Shown: one piece after another, positions 33,229 through 41,671 of the stretch
Layout of the letters: every line of letters begins with the position of its first letter
How positions within the stretch are numbered: the first letter of the stretch is position 1
Origin: Lactobacillaceae bacterium AF64-9pH9TA
Lineage (GTDB): Bacteria > Bacillota > Bacilli > Lactobacillales > Lactobacillaceae
Direction: 5' to 3'
Assembly: GCA_027681045.1 (NCBI GenBank)
Contig: JAQDCK010000011.1
Span: 1-43,695, forward strand
Length of the DNA: 43,695 bases
Notes under the pieces: generated by a model
What the model saw: only the letters and a program-made list of their open reading frames with translations
What the model was told of the DNA's origin: nothing
The model's database searches: none
Made by a program: the position numbers and the translations under genes

Positions 33229-34203
33229 ATGTGTACGGCAATTACTTTCGCAACTGATGACCACTACTTTGGCCGTAATTTGGACTTGAACTTTTCTTAC
33301 AATGAAACAGTCACTATCACTCCAAGAAACTATGTTTTCCCAATGAGGAAAGTGCCGGACTTAAGCAGCCACTACGCCATCATCGGCATGGCGACGGTTG
33401 TCGGCGACTACCCGCTTTACTATGATGCCGTTAATGAAGAAGGTCTGGGCATGGCCGGCTTGAACTTCCCGGGCAATGCCCACTACTTCCCTAACCAAGA
33501 AGGCAAGGACAACATTACTTCCTTTGAATTCGTCCCATACATTCTGGGGACCTGCAAGAGCGTGACTGAAGCCAAGGAAGCCTTAAAGAAGATCAGCATC
33601 TCAGCTGAAGACTTTTCAAAGGACTTCCCAACCAGCCCCCTGCACTGGATGATTGCCGACAAAGACTCCAGCATCGTGGTTGAATCAATGGAAGACGGCC
33701 TGCACATTTATGACAACCCAGTCGGCGTCATGACCAACAACCCGCCATTCCTAATTATGAAGTTTGCTTTGAACGACTACTACGCCCTGTCAGCTCACCC
33801 CTTGGACCACAAGTTTGCTGACGGCGTTGAATTGACTGAATACTCTCGCGGCATGAGCAGCTTAGGCCTGCCAGGCGACTTGTCCAGCAAGTCCCGCTTC
33901 GTCCGCTGCGTCTTCACCAAGTACAACAGCCTCTGCGACAAGGATGAAGCCAGCTCAGTCAACCAGTTCTTCAAGATCCTGGGTTCAGTTGAACAAGTCA
34001 AGGGCCTGTGTGAAGTTAGCCCGGGTGAATACGAGTACACCATCTACTCATCCTGCATGAACCAAGAAAAGGGGATCTACTACTACACCACCTACGGCAA
34101 CCCGGAAGTTCATGCCGTTGACATGCACAAGACTGACCTGGATGGCAAGGAACTGACCAGCTACAAGCTGCAAAAAGACCTGCAATTCCACTTCGACAAC
34201 TAG
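33229..34203 (+). CDS. bsh: Choloylglycine hydrolase (bile salt hydrolase-like Ntn hydrolase)
   Basis: A 324-aa Ntn-family amidase that begins MCTAITF, so removing Met1 exposes the nucleophile Cys2. Other active-site residues of the bile salt hydrolase family appear in order: R16 and D19 (FGRNLDLNF), N79 (GMAGLNFPGN), N170/N171 (VMTNNPPF) and R223 (KSRFVRCVF). The likely reaction is removal of glycine or taurine from conjugated bile acids; a penicillin V acylase is the main alternative and shares these residues. No signal peptide, so it is cytoplasmic. SD AGGAGGT precedes the ATG. It is a single-gene unit converging with phoR. Confidence 0.9.
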   Translation: MCTAITFATDDHYFGRNLDLNFSYNETVTITPRNYVFPMRKVPDLSSHYAIIGMATVVGDYPLYYDAVNEEGLGMAGLNFPGNAHYFPNQEGKDNITSFEFVPYILGTCKSVTEAKEALKKISISAEDFSKDFPTSPLHWMIADKDSSIVVESMEDGLHIYDNPVGVMTNNPPFLIMKFALNDYYALSAHPLDHKFADGVELTEYSRGMSSLGLPGDLSSKSRFVRCVFTKYNSLCDKDEASSVNQFFKILGSVEQVKGLCEVSPGEYEYTIYSSCMNQEKGIYYYTTYGNPEVHAVDMHKTDLDGKELTSYKLQKDLQFHFDN

Positions 34204-34233
34204 TACAATAACAGAAATTAGCCAATATACAGC

Positions 34234-34267
34234 AAAACCAGTTCACTGTTTAAAGTGAACTGGTTTT
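34234..34267. terminator. Bidirectional terminator between bsh and phoR
   Basis: AAAACCAGTTCACT and AGTGAACTGGTTTT form a perfect 14-bp stem with a short loop and T-rich flanks, serving bsh and the pst-pho cluster. Confidence 0.9.
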
Positions 34268-34284
34268 CATTTGTCATTTTTACT

Positions 34285-35943
34285 TTATTTGCTATTATCA
34301 TCTACTCCTGCTGGCAGGGCCGGGAAAATAACCGTGAAGGTTGCCCCCTTGCCTAGTTCACTTTCCAGGCGGATTGTCCCGTGGCACTGCTGAACGGCAT
34401 GCTTGACAATCGACAGGCCCAGTCCAGTGCCCCCTGTCTTGCGACTGTGGCTCTTATCCACCCGGTAGAAGCGTTCAAAAATCCGGTTCTGGGCTTCCTG
34501 GGGAATCCCAATCCCAGTATCCGCCACTTGCAGGATCGCCTGGCCCCGGTGCTCTTTGACCGTAATCTTGGTCTTGCCCTTTTCCTTGTTGTAGCGGATG
34601 CTGTTATCAATCAAGTTGTAGGCAATTTCGTAAACCAGGCGGAAGTTGGCCAGGATCATAGTGTCTGACAAATTAGTTTCCAGCTTGATTCCATGTCGGT
34701 CAGCCGAACTCTGCAGAGCTTCCAGGGCCTCTGTCACCGGGCTCTTCAAGTTCAGCTTGATTTCTTCAAAGCGCTGATTTTCATCCAGGTGGGACAAACG
34801 GATGATGTCGTCAATCAAGGTCAAAAGCTGGGCAGAAGATTCGCGGATCTTCTTGTAAAAGCCGTCCCGGTCCTCTTCTTTAACCAGGTGGTTTTCCAAA
34901 AGTTCAGCTGCCCCCATGATGGACTGCAGGGGCGTCTTAAGCTCATGCGACACATTGGCCGTGAATTCCCGCCGAACCTGCTCTTCATGGTATTCTTCCG
35001 TCACATCAACCACCAGGATCGAAGTCCCCTTCAGAATCTTGCGGCTGGTAATAGGGCTGGCACTGATTTGAATATTGCGGCCGTTTCTTTCCACAATCCC
35101 CTCAGCATGGGCCAAGCGGCTGTTCTTATCGATGATTTCCTTAACGTCATCTGGCAAGGGGTCAGTATCGTGCAAGCCCAAAAGGGAGACAACCGCCGGG
35201 TTGGACAAGAGGATCTGGTCATCCAGGTCAATCAAGATCAAACCTTCCAGCATGGCATCTGTTACCGTCTTTAATTCCTTTTCCCGGTGGTGCAGCTGCT
35301 CTATTTGGTCAGCGATCTGCTTATTTTGGCTGTCCAGCCTGGTTAAGAGCGGCTTGATTTCATCATAAGCCTTGCTTTCCAGGGGCTTGTCCAAGTCCAT
35401 TTCATTCAGCGGCTTGACGATCGTTTGCGAGATCGTCTTGGCCAGGAACCAGGACACTAAAACCGCCAAGAGCATGATCAGCAAAAGCGGCGACAAAAGT
35501 CTGACCAGCATCCGCCAGAAGGAGTTTCTGGTGATCGCGATGCGGATGACCCCGCCGTCATTGAGCCGCTCGGCATAATACATGGTTACGGTCGACAAGG
35601 TCGTGCTGTAGCGCTCGCTGGTCCCTATCCCCTTTTTCATGGCTTCGGCGACTTCCTCGCGGCGGGAATGGTTGCCCATTTTTTGGGGATTCTCTTCATT
35701 GTCGTAGAGAACCTTGCCCCTGGAATTGATCCAAGTAATCCGGTAGTTCTCCCCTTTTAAGTTCTTGATGTACTTCTTGCCGCTGGTATTTACCCCGCTG
35801 GCTGCCAGGTCAGCCTGGGAAGCCAGGGCGGACATTTCTGTATGGTCGAAGTCAATGCTCAAGACAATCGCGCTTAGGAGTACGGCAAAGAAGAGAACCA
35901 AAGAAGTCAGTAAAAAACTTGCCCGAAATATCTTCTTAAACAT
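34285..35943 (-). CDS. phoR: Sensor histidine kinase of the phosphate two-component system (PhoR)
   Basis: A 552-aa membrane kinase. A first membrane segment lies at about residues 8-30, an extracytoplasmic sensor follows, and a second segment at about 148-168 (LLSPLLLIMLLAVLVSWFLA). Then come a HAMP-like region, a PAS domain (VTDAMLEGLILIDLDDQIL), the phospho-acceptor helix FTANVSHELKTPLQSIMGA, and the ATPase domain with NLIDNSIRY, VADTGIGIP and GTGLGLSIVKHAV. The ATG at 35943 overlaps the phoP TAA by one base (TAATG), indicating coupled translation. Assignment to phosphate sensing rests on the adjacent phoU and pst genes. Confidence 0.93.
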   Translation of the reverse strand: MFKKIFRASFLLTSLVLFFAVLLSAIVLSIDFDHTEMSALASQADLAASGVNTSGKKYIKNLKGENYRITWINSRGKVLYDNEENPQKMGNHSRREEVAEAMKKGIGTSERYSTTLSTVTMYYAERLNDGGVIRIAITRNSFWRMLVRLLSPLLLIMLLAVLVSWFLAKTISQTIVKPLNEMDLDKPLESKAYDEIKPLLTRLDSQNKQIADQIEQLHHREKELKTVTDAMLEGLILIDLDDQILLSNPAVVSLLGLHDTDPLPDDVKEIIDKNSRLAHAEGIVERNGRNIQISASPITSRKILKGTSILVVDVTEEYHEEQVRREFTANVSHELKTPLQSIMGAAELLENHLVKEEDRDGFYKKIRESSAQLLTLIDDIIRLSHLDENQRFEEIKLNLKSPVTEALEALQSSADRHGIKLETNLSDTMILANFRLVYEIAYNLIDNSIRYNKEKGKTKITVKEHRGQAILQVADTGIGIPQEAQNRIFERFYRVDKSHSRKTGGTGLGLSIVKHAVQQCHGTIRLESELGKGATFTVIFPALPAGVDDNSK

Positions 35944-36620
35944 TAGTCTGCTTCATGGTAGCGATAACCGACCCCGCGCACCGTTTCGATATGCTTACCA
36001 GCCTCACCCAACTTCTGTCTCAAGGTTCTCACGTGAACGTCTACCGTGCGCGTTTCCCCGTAAAAACCAGTCTCCCAGATCTGATCCATGATTTCTTCCC
36101 GGGAAAAGACAGTTCCCGGATGAGTAATCAAGAGCTTCAGGAGTCCATATTCTTTCAAAGTCAAATCGACCTGATGGCCGTTTTCGAAAACTTCATGCCG
36201 CTTCAAGAGGATCTTGATCCCGTCTTTTTCGATCTTGTCCTCCTTATTGCGGTTGGTCCGGCGCAAAACAGCCTTAACCCGGGAAACCATTTCCATCATT
36301 CCAAAAGGCTTGGTTAAGTAGTCATCCGCCCCGGAATCCAGGTTCTTGACCTTGTCATATTCTGCCGTCTTAGCACTGGCGATAATCACCGGCAGGTCTT
36401 CAGTCGCGGAAGTAGACCTAAGCCGGTGGAGAATTTCGCTGCCGTCTTCATCAGGCAGCATCAAGTCCAAAATCACTAAATCCGGCCGGCTATTGTCCAG
36501 GGCCTTGAAAAAAGATTGTCCGTCTTCAAAGCCGCGGACCTTGAAGTTCATTGATTCCAGCGTGTACATTTCGATTTCGCGGATGCTTTCGTCGTCTTCC
36601 ACGCACCAAATTTCAGTCAT
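35943..36620 (-). CDS. phoP: Response regulator of the phosphate two-component system (PhoP)
   Basis: A 225-aa OmpR-type regulator. The receiver domain has the acidic pair VEDDESI (about residue 8), the phosphorylated Asp in LVILDLMLPDEDG (about 52), and the switch Thr/Lys in IIASAKTAEYDKVK and YLTKPFGMME. The C-terminal winged helix includes DLTLKEYGLLKLLI, VFSREEIMDQIW and RTVDVHVRTLRQKLG then VRGVGYRYHEAD. It is cotranscribed with phoR and lies 85 nt after phoU, with its own promoter at 36651-36680. It probably activates the pst operon under phosphate limitation. Confidence 0.94.
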   Translation of the reverse strand: MTEIWCVEDDESIREIEMYTLESMNFKVRGFEDGQSFFKALDNSRPDLVILDLMLPDEDGSEILHRLRSTSATEDLPVIIASAKTAEYDKVKNLDSGADDYLTKPFGMMEMVSRVKAVLRRTNRNKEDKIEKDGIKILLKRHEVFENGHQVDLTLKEYGLLKLLITHPGTVFSREEIMDQIWETGFYGETRTVDVHVRTLRQKLGEAGKHIETVRGVGYRYHEAD

Positions 36621-36650
36621 AAAAAATCCCCTTAACCTTTCTTAATCTTA

Positions 36651-36680
36651 ATTATAGTTGACAACCATAATCATTCACAA
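36651..36680 (-). promoter_or_regulatory. Predicted internal promoter of phoP-phoR
   Basis: Minus strand TTGTGA (36675-36680), 18 nt, TATAAT (36651-36656). The -10 is a perfect consensus. It would let phoPR be made separately from pst. Repeated TTAAG/TTAA strings follow between it and the phoP SD. Confidence 0.55.
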
Positions 36681-36705
36681 GAGTGGTCAGAGGAATTTCA
36701 TGGAC

Positions 36706-37344
36706 TTATCTGCCAGTCTTGCCGGTAGTTACAAATAAGGACCATTTAGCAATGTTTACGGCGTGATCACCGATTTTTTCAAAGTACTTCGCGACCATCA
36801 TCAAATTGATCAAATATTCCGGATTACCATCCTTATTAAAGTTATCAATTAAAAATGCCTTCGCTTTGTCAAAGCCTTCGTCGACCTGGTCATCGCGGTC
36901 AATTACAGCCTTGGCCAGTTCTACATTCTGGTTGGCCAAAGCTGTTACCGCGTCGTTGACCATGCCAGTAGCAATTTGGGACATGCTCTTCAAGTTCAGC
37001 ATGTCATTTGCGACTGAGAGGTGTTCGTTAAGGACCAGGTCGGCAATGTCCGCGCCAATTTCACCGATTCTTTCAAGGTCGTAGACCGCCTTTAAAGATG
37101 CACTGATTATCCGCAAGTCAGTGGCAACCGGCTGCTGCTCCATCAAAAGGCGCAGGCAGGTTTCTTCAATGTCACGCTCTGCTTTGTGAATCCGGTGGTG
37201 CAAGTTAATGGTGTCCTCTGCTTCATGGTAGTTGCCCGTAAACAGGGTGTCGGTTGATTCAGAAATGCTTTCCTTGCACAGCTGGCCAATTTCTTCCATT
37301 GCTTCATGCAAGTGATCCAGTTCCTTGTCAAATCTTGTTCTCAT
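36706..37344 (-). CDS. phoU: Phosphate signalling regulator PhoU
   Basis: A 212-aa all-helical protein built from two PhoU repeats of the three-helix type. Visible signature pieces are RFDKELDHLHEAMEEIGQL, the metal-binding-like INLHHRIHKAERDIEETCL, DLRIISASLKAVYDLERIGE with the acidic DxxxD pattern, and in the second repeat FEKIGDHAVNIAKW. PhoU links the Pst transporter to the PhoR kinase and signals phosphate sufficiency. It follows pstB by 18 nt and precedes phoP, so it sits in the expected place. Confidence 0.95.
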   Translation of the reverse strand: MRTRFDKELDHLHEAMEEIGQLCKESISESTDTLFTGNYHEAEDTINLHHRIHKAERDIEETCLRLLMEQQPVATDLRIISASLKAVYDLERIGEIGADIADLVLNEHLSVANDMLNLKSMSQIATGMVNDAVTALANQNVELAKAVIDRDDQVDEGFDKAKAFLIDNFNKDGNPEYLINLMMVAKYFEKIGDHAVNIAKWSLFVTTGKTGR

Positions 37345-37362
37345 TTTTGGCCTCCTCTAGCC

Positions 37363-38121
37363 TTAACCGAACCGGCCGGTGATGTATTTTTCAGTTCTTT
37401 CATCCTTCGGCATGGAGAAGAGCTGGTCAGTTTCACCGAATTCAACCAGGTCACCCAAGAGGAAGAATCCAGTCTTGTCAGAGATCCGCACGGCTTGCTG
37501 CATGTTGTGCGTAACGATGACGATCGTATAGTTCTTCTTCAGTTCCAAAGCTAATTCTTCAATTTTAGAGGTTGAAATCGGGTCCAGGGCACTGGTCGGT
37601 TCGTCCATCAACAATACTTCCGGCTTGACAGCCAGGGCCCGGGCGATGCAAAGCCTTTGCTGCTGACCACCGGACAGACCCAGGGCTGATTTCTTCAGCC
37701 GGTCCTTCAAGTCGTCCCAGATAGCTGCCTGCTTGAGGGAAGTTTCTACGATTTCGTCCAGTTCCTTCTTGTCAGTAATCCCGTGAATCCGCGGGCCATA
37801 GGCAACATTGTCGTAAACGCTCATCGGGAACGGGTTTGGTCTTTGAAAGACCATGCCGACTCTTTGCCGCAGGACGGTCACATCCAGGTCACCGTTATAG
37901 ATGTCAGTGCCATCCAGCTTGATCGATCCATCAATCCGGCAGCCTTCAACCAGGTCGTTCATTCTGTTAAGTGACCGCAAAAGAGTTGATTTCCCACAGC
38001 CTGACGGGCCGATGAAGGCAGTGATTTCGTTCTTTTGGATGTGCATATCGATGTCATGCAAGGCATGAAAATCACTGTAGTACAGGTTCAGATTTTCAAT
38101 TGTAATTTTGTCTTCCATCAT
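37363..38121 (-). CDS. pstB: Phosphate import ATP-binding protein PstB
   Basis: A 252-aa ABC ATPase of the PstSCAB high-affinity phosphate importer. Walker [20 protein letters not shown] (about residue 37), Q-loop [21 protein letters not shown], signature [18 protein letters not shown], Walker [13 protein letters not shown], and H-loop [19 protein letters not shown]. The FQxPNPFP motif is specific for PstB. The ATG at 38121 overlaps the pstA stop by one base, with GGAGG 6 nt upstream. Confidence 0.97.
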   Translation of the reverse strand: MMEDKITIENLNLYYSDFHALHDIDMHIQKNEITAFIGPSGCGKSTLLRSLNRMNDLVEGCRIDGSIKLDGTDIYNGDLDVTVLRQRVGMVFQRPNPFPMSVYDNVAYGPRIHGITDKKELDEIVETSLKQAAIWDDLKDRLKKSALGLSGGQQQRLCIARALAVKPEVLLMDEPTSALDPISTSKIEELALELKKNYTIVIVTHNMQQAVRISDKTGFFLLGDLVEFGETDQLFSMPKDERTEKYITGRFG

Positions 38122-38996
38122 TAATTTCCTCCGTTATTGCGCTTACGCATTCTGTCAGAGATACGGCGCGTAACCAAAGTGAAGAGCAGGGCCAAAACGA
38201 CCAGGACTGCTGAAGTAAAGTTGGCGATCTGAGTGGCTGACGGGTTCAAGGCCCCTTCAGTTCTCATGACCCAGATGTGCAGGGACAGGGTTTCACCGCT
38301 TCGGAACGGGTTCAGCGGTGAAGTTGGCGAGGTAACCTTCCAGAAGTTCTGCCAGTTGATGTAAGTTGACTGGCCGGAAGTATACAAAAGCGCAGCAGCT
38401 TCACCGAAGCCGCGCCCGGCAGCCATGATTACCCCGGTCAAGATCTGCGGCATAGCCGCCGGAATCAAGACCTTGCGGATGGTTTCTGACTTGGTCGCGC
38501 CCAGGCCCAGGGAACCTTCCTTGTATTCCACCGGCAAGGCCCGGATGGCGTTGTTGGTTTCAGTAGTGATCAGAGGAATAGAAAGAATTGAAATCGTCAA
38601 GGCACCGGCCAGGATATTCCAGGACATCCCGGTCCACATGATGAAGGCCAAGTAGCCAAACAAGCCGATAACGATAGATGGCAGGGATGACAAGGATTCG
38701 ATACTGATTTCAAAGATTGTCAGGAACTTGCCTTCCTTGGCGTATTCAGCCAGGTAAACCCCGGCCCCGATGCCGATCGGCACTGAGACCAGCAGTGAGA
38801 GGAAAACTAAGTAAATAGTGTTGAAAAACTGGTTGAAAATCCCGTTGCCGGCTGCTCCCAAGAAGTCCCACTGAAAGCCTTTCAAGCCGTCAAAGATGAT
38901 GGTCAGCGTTAAGTAGAGCAGGAAGGCCAGCATAATCCAGCCGATGGCGTAGAAGATTCCCGTCATCAGCCGGTCTTTTCTTTTAGCACGGCTCAT
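38121..38996 (-). CDS. pstA: Phosphate ABC transporter permease PstA
   Basis: A 291-aa inner-membrane permease with about six helices. It shows the PstA-type [15 protein letters not shown] and the coupling loop [20 protein letters not shown], then [18 protein letters not shown]. The reading frame is open 30 codons further upstream, into the end of pstC, but I start at the ATG at 38996 ([12 protein letters not shown]) because it carries an AAGGA 9 nt upstream and gives the usual cytoplasmic basic end. It starts two nt after the pstC stop. Confidence 0.93.
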   Translation of the reverse strand: MSRAKRKDRLMTGIFYAIGWIMLAFLLYLTLTIIFDGLKGFQWDFLGAAGNGIFNQFFNTIYLVFLSLLVSVPIGIGAGVYLAEYAKEGKFLTIFEISIESLSSLPSIVIGLFGYLAFIMWTGMSWNILAGALTISILSIPLITTETNNAIRALPVEYKEGSLGLGATKSETIRKVLIPAAMPQILTGVIMAAGRGFGEAAALLYTSGQSTYINWQNFWKVTSPTSPLNPFRSGETLSLHIWVMRTEGALNPSATQIANFTSAVLVVLALLFTLVTRRISDRMRKRNNGGN

Positions 38997-38998
38997 AT

Positions 38999-39907
38999 TT
39001 ATTTTTCCTTCTTTCCATTGCCAAGCTTGTGAATCAAGACGATCAAAACGATTGAGATGATGAAGAGTAAGAGGGCCATTGACCACAAAGCCAGGTTGTA
39101 TTCCCCGCCCTGGGCCGTGTTACCCATGTCAGCGGCAATTGCACTGGTCAGGTTGCTGGTTGGTGACAAGAGACTGGTCGCGAAGGACCGGGTCTTACCG
39201 ATAACCATGGCTACGGCTAAAGCTTCACCGATGGCCCGGGCCAGGCCCAAGACCACACCGGTCAAGATACCGCCGGAAGCGGCTGGCAAAACAACCTTGC
39301 CGATGACTTGCCAGCGGGTCGCCCCTAAACCGTAAGCCCCTTCTCTGTAGCTATTCGGGACTGACTTGATGGCGTCGGCAGCGACAGTAGTGATCGTTGG
39401 GAAAATCATGATGGCTAGAACGATCGATGCGGCCAGGACTGAGAAACCGCCCATCTTTGGGTGGAAGGTGTTTCTGATTATAGGAACCAGCTTGGTCAAG
39501 CCAAACCAGCCGTAAACAACGGATGGTATGCTGACGTAGATTTCAGTTGCTGGCCGGAAGAACTTTTCACCGATTTTTGGTGAAATTTCCGTCATGAAAA
39601 CGGCTGAGCCGATCGCGAACGGCAGGCAGATGAGCAAACCCAGTAAGCAGGTTTCCAGGGAACCAACGATGTAAATGGCAGCCCCGACTTTCCCCCCGAA
39701 CATACCGGTCTTGTCAAGCGGTGCCCAGTCACTGGTAAACAGGAATTCCCAAACGCTGTGGCGCGCCTTAAGGAAGGTCTGGCTACCTTGGTAGAGCAGG
39801 AAGGCCCCCATCAAAAGGGTCAAAGCAACGATCAAGAGGCCGCAGGCGATGTAGACCGCGCGCCAGCGCTTGTCTTTGGCAATTGCTTTTTGAACTACTT
39901 TGTCCAT
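38999..39907 (-). CDS. pstC: Phosphate ABC transporter permease PstC
   Basis: A 302-aa permease, partner of PstA. It has about six membrane segments, the family loop SIPSVVYGWFGLTKLVPII, and the EAA-like coupling loop SVPNSYREGAYGLGATRWQV followed by VVLGLARAIGEALAVAMVIG. The ATG at 39907 lies 19 nt after the pstS stop. The gene pair pstC-pstA follows pstS in the standard order. Confidence 0.95.
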   Translation of the reverse strand: MDKVVQKAIAKDKRWRAVYIACGLLIVALTLLMGAFLLYQGSQTFLKARHSVWEFLFTSDWAPLDKTGMFGGKVGAAIYIVGSLETCLLGLLICLPFAIGSAVFMTEISPKIGEKFFRPATEIYVSIPSVVYGWFGLTKLVPIIRNTFHPKMGGFSVLAASIVLAIMIFPTITTVAADAIKSVPNSYREGAYGLGATRWQVIGKVVLPAASGGILTGVVLGLARAIGEALAVAMVIGKTRSFATSLLSPTSNLTSAIAADMGNTAQGGEYNLALWSMALLLFIISIVLIVLIHKLGNGKKEK

Positions 39908-39926
39908 AATGCCTTATTTCTCCTTC

Positions 39927-40811
39927 TTACTTAGTATGGGTGGCTTTAGCGGCAGCCGTCAGCTTGGAGGCTACGCCGTAGCCCATGGCTTCGATCTTCT
40001 TGCCATATTCCTCGCTGAGCATCTGCTGCAAGAATGCCTTGGCCGCACCCTTTGGCCGGCCCTTAGTGTACATGTGCTCATAGCTCCAAACCGTATACTT
40101 GCCATTGTAGACATTCTTTAGGCTTGGCTTAACACCGTTGATTGAGACGATGCCGACTTGCGGGTCACCGGTCAAGTAGGACAGGGAAACGTAGCCAATT
40201 GATCCGGAAACACTTTGGATCATTTGAATCAAAGTACCTGAGTCGTCAGTTTCCAGAGACTGGTTTGACTGGCTAGCATGCTTCTTCAAAGCGTATTGCT
40301 CAAAAGTTGCCCGGGTACCTGATGAAGATGGTCTGGAAACCAGGACGATCTGGCAGTCATTGCCGCCAACCTGCTTCCAGTTGGTCACCTTGCCGGTGAA
40401 GACCTTGATCAACTGTTCAGTGGTCAGATTCTTGACCCCGGCATCCTTGTTGATGATTGGGGCGATGGCAGTAATGGCCACTTGGTGGTCAACCAGCTTG
40501 CTGGCTGACTTCTTGTCCAGCTTTTCTTCCGCGAGCAAGTCTGAGTTCCCGATGTCGATGGTGCCGTCAGAAACCTGCTGCAGGCCTTGGCCTGACCCAC
40601 CCCCGTTAGTGTTGATGACACTGTCCGGGTTCTTGTCCATGAAAGTCTTGGCCGCGCTCTGCGCTAAAGGCAGAAGGGCAGATGATCCGGCGATGTTAAC
40701 TGTCCCGGAAACTCCCTTGGTATCGGCTTCGGAGCTGCCGATGACGCAGCCGGTGACGATTGCCAGCAAAACAAGCGCAACGATGGCGACTTTGTTTTTC
40801 TTGCGTGACAT
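39927..40811 (-). CDS. pstS: Phosphate-binding lipoprotein PstS
   Basis: A 294-aa extracytoplasmic receptor that captures phosphate for PstCAB. The signal VAIVALVLLAIVTGC ends in a lipobox cysteine. Phosphate-contact segments are IAGSSALLPLAQ (about residue 42), NGGGSGQGLQQV, IGNSDLLAEE and VSRPSSSGTRATFEQY. SD GGAGGAA precedes the ATG at 40811. It heads the pst-phoU-phoPR cluster on the minus strand and has a PhoP-box-like repeat 70-90 nt upstream. Confidence 0.95.
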   Translation of the reverse strand: MSRKKNKVAIVALVLLAIVTGCVIGSSEADTKGVSGTVNIAGSSALLPLAQSAAKTFMDKNPDSVINTNGGGSGQGLQQVSDGTIDIGNSDLLAEEKLDKKSASKLVDHQVAITAIAPIINKDAGVKNLTTEQLIKVFTGKVTNWKQVGGNDCQIVLVSRPSSSGTRATFEQYALKKHASQSNQSLETDDSGTLIQMIQSVSGSIGYVSLSYLTGDPQVGIVSINGVKPSLKNVYNGKYTVWSYEHMYTKGRPKGAAKAFLQQMLSEEYGKKIEAMGYGVASKLTAAAKATHTK

Positions 40812-40880
40812 GTTAATTCCTCCTTGAATTCTTACTGATTCAATCTTAATGGAGGCAAGTTAAATGCATTCAGTGATGAT

Positions 40881-40897
40881 TGTTAAATCAATGTAAA
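40881..40897 (-). promoter_or_regulatory. PhoP-box-like direct repeat upstream of pstS
   Basis: On the minus strand TTTACA-TTGAT-TTAACA: two TT(A/T)ACA hexamers with an 11-bp period, the layout of Bacillus PhoP boxes. Two weaker hexamers continue at the same period (CACTGA and TTTAAC). It lies about 70 nt before the pstS start, and PhoP is encoded in the same cluster. Confidence 0.55.
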
Positions 40898-41008
40898 ATG
40901 CTTATTTTTGTTTAAACCAAGCCGCTTTCTTAACAGAATTACAAAGTTTTTGCAAGGCTCCCCTTTACTTATTCAGTTTATTTTGTTTAATTTACCTGTT
41001 TTTTACAT

Positions 41009-41307
41009 TTGAAAGATGACTTTGGCAGCGGCTATTCCAGCTTGAACGTCTTAAAGGGCCACCACTTTGACGTCATCAAGATCGACATGGTCTTTCTCAG
41101 AAAATTTAATGACCGGTCCAAGACGATCGTCCGCAATATCTGCCGGATGGCTAAGGAATTAGGAATCAGAACCGTCTGTGAAGGGGTTGAGACTCAGGAA
41201 CAGTTTGACTTCCTAAAAAAGCCGGCTGCAACCTGGCCCAGGACTTCCTCTTCAATCCGCCTGTTCCTTTAGACGAACTTTACAAGAAAATGGTGCCTTA
41301 TTTATAG
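41009..41307 (+). pseudogene. C-terminal fragment of an EAL-domain (c-di-GMP phosphodiesterase) gene
   Basis: The plus strand encodes DDFGSGYSSLNVLKGHHFDV, IKIDMVFLRKF, and LGIRTVCEGVETQEQFDFLK, the last third of an EAL domain. A frameshift in the A run near 41215 breaks it; in the next frame the natural end follows, AGCNLAQDFLFNPPVPLDEL then YKKMVPYL and a TAG at 41305. The E-A-L motif and everything before DDFG are missing, and no start signal exists. The fragment is close in sequence to the intact EAL protein at 24257-25942 but on the other strand 15 kb away, so it is a separate relic, not a local duplicate. Confidence 0.8.
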
Positions 41308-41314
41308 GCAGAAA

Positions 41315-41344
41315 AAAACCACTAGTCACAAGGCTAGTGGTTTT
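41315..41344. terminator. Bidirectional terminator after the EAL remnant and the small membrane protein gene
   Basis: AAAACCACTAG and CTAGTGGTTTT form an 11-bp stem with an 8-nt loop. It still follows the decayed EAL gene at normal distance and serves the minus-strand gene ending at 41358. Confidence 0.88.
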
Positions 41345-41357
41345 AGTTTGTCAATTT

Positions 41358-41591
41358 TTACTTGCCAGCAATCGCTACAAAGCAGATTAAGGCAATGATC
41401 ATTAGGAGCCAGAGCACGATCTGCCAGATTAGGGCCAGGGTAATCCAGCCTTGCATCTTCTCTAACTGTTCATCTTTCCGCTTGATAACGAGGTAAATTG
41501 CCGGCACCAGACCGAAGATTGGCCAAATGTAGGCAGCAACCAGCAGAATGATCAGCCAGACATTGTAAACAAAAGAATTTGAGTCCTTCAT
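41358..41591 (-). CDS. Small membrane protein, 77 aa
   Basis: A hydrophobic protein with two predicted helices: NVWLIILLVAAYIWPIFGLV (about residues 9-30) and WITLALIWQIVLWLLMIIAL (about 48-72), joined by a basic loop KRKDEQLEKMQG. I start at the ATG at 41591 because GGGGGAG lies 6 nt upstream; the open frame extends to 41663 but without an SD and with a charged, non-membrane extension. It follows the oppA-like gene by about 80 nt on the same strand with no terminator between, so the two may be cotranscribed. No family is recognised. Confidence 0.75.
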   Translation of the reverse strand: MKDSNSFVYNVWLIILLVAAYIWPIFGLVPAIYLVIKRKDEQLEKMQGWITLALIWQIVLWLLMIIALICFVAIAGK

Positions 41592-41671
41592 TTTTTGCTC
41601 CCCCTCTTTGCACAAAACTCTTAAATCTGCCTTCAGTTTAGCAAAAGAGAGCCCTTTTGACAATTGTTCTT

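Noticed and set aside
36621..36650. TTAAG repeats before phoP as a PhoP box
   Set aside because: They do not match TT(A/T)ACA with an 11-bp period and lie downstream of the predicted promoter.
38997..39086. N-terminal extension of pstA by 30 residues
   Set aside because: It overlaps the end of pstC, gives a non-PstA-like polar stretch, and the ATG at 38996 has a proper SD.
41592..41663. Extended start of the 77-aa membrane protein
   Set aside because: No SD upstream, and the SD GGGGGAG sits directly before the inner ATG.
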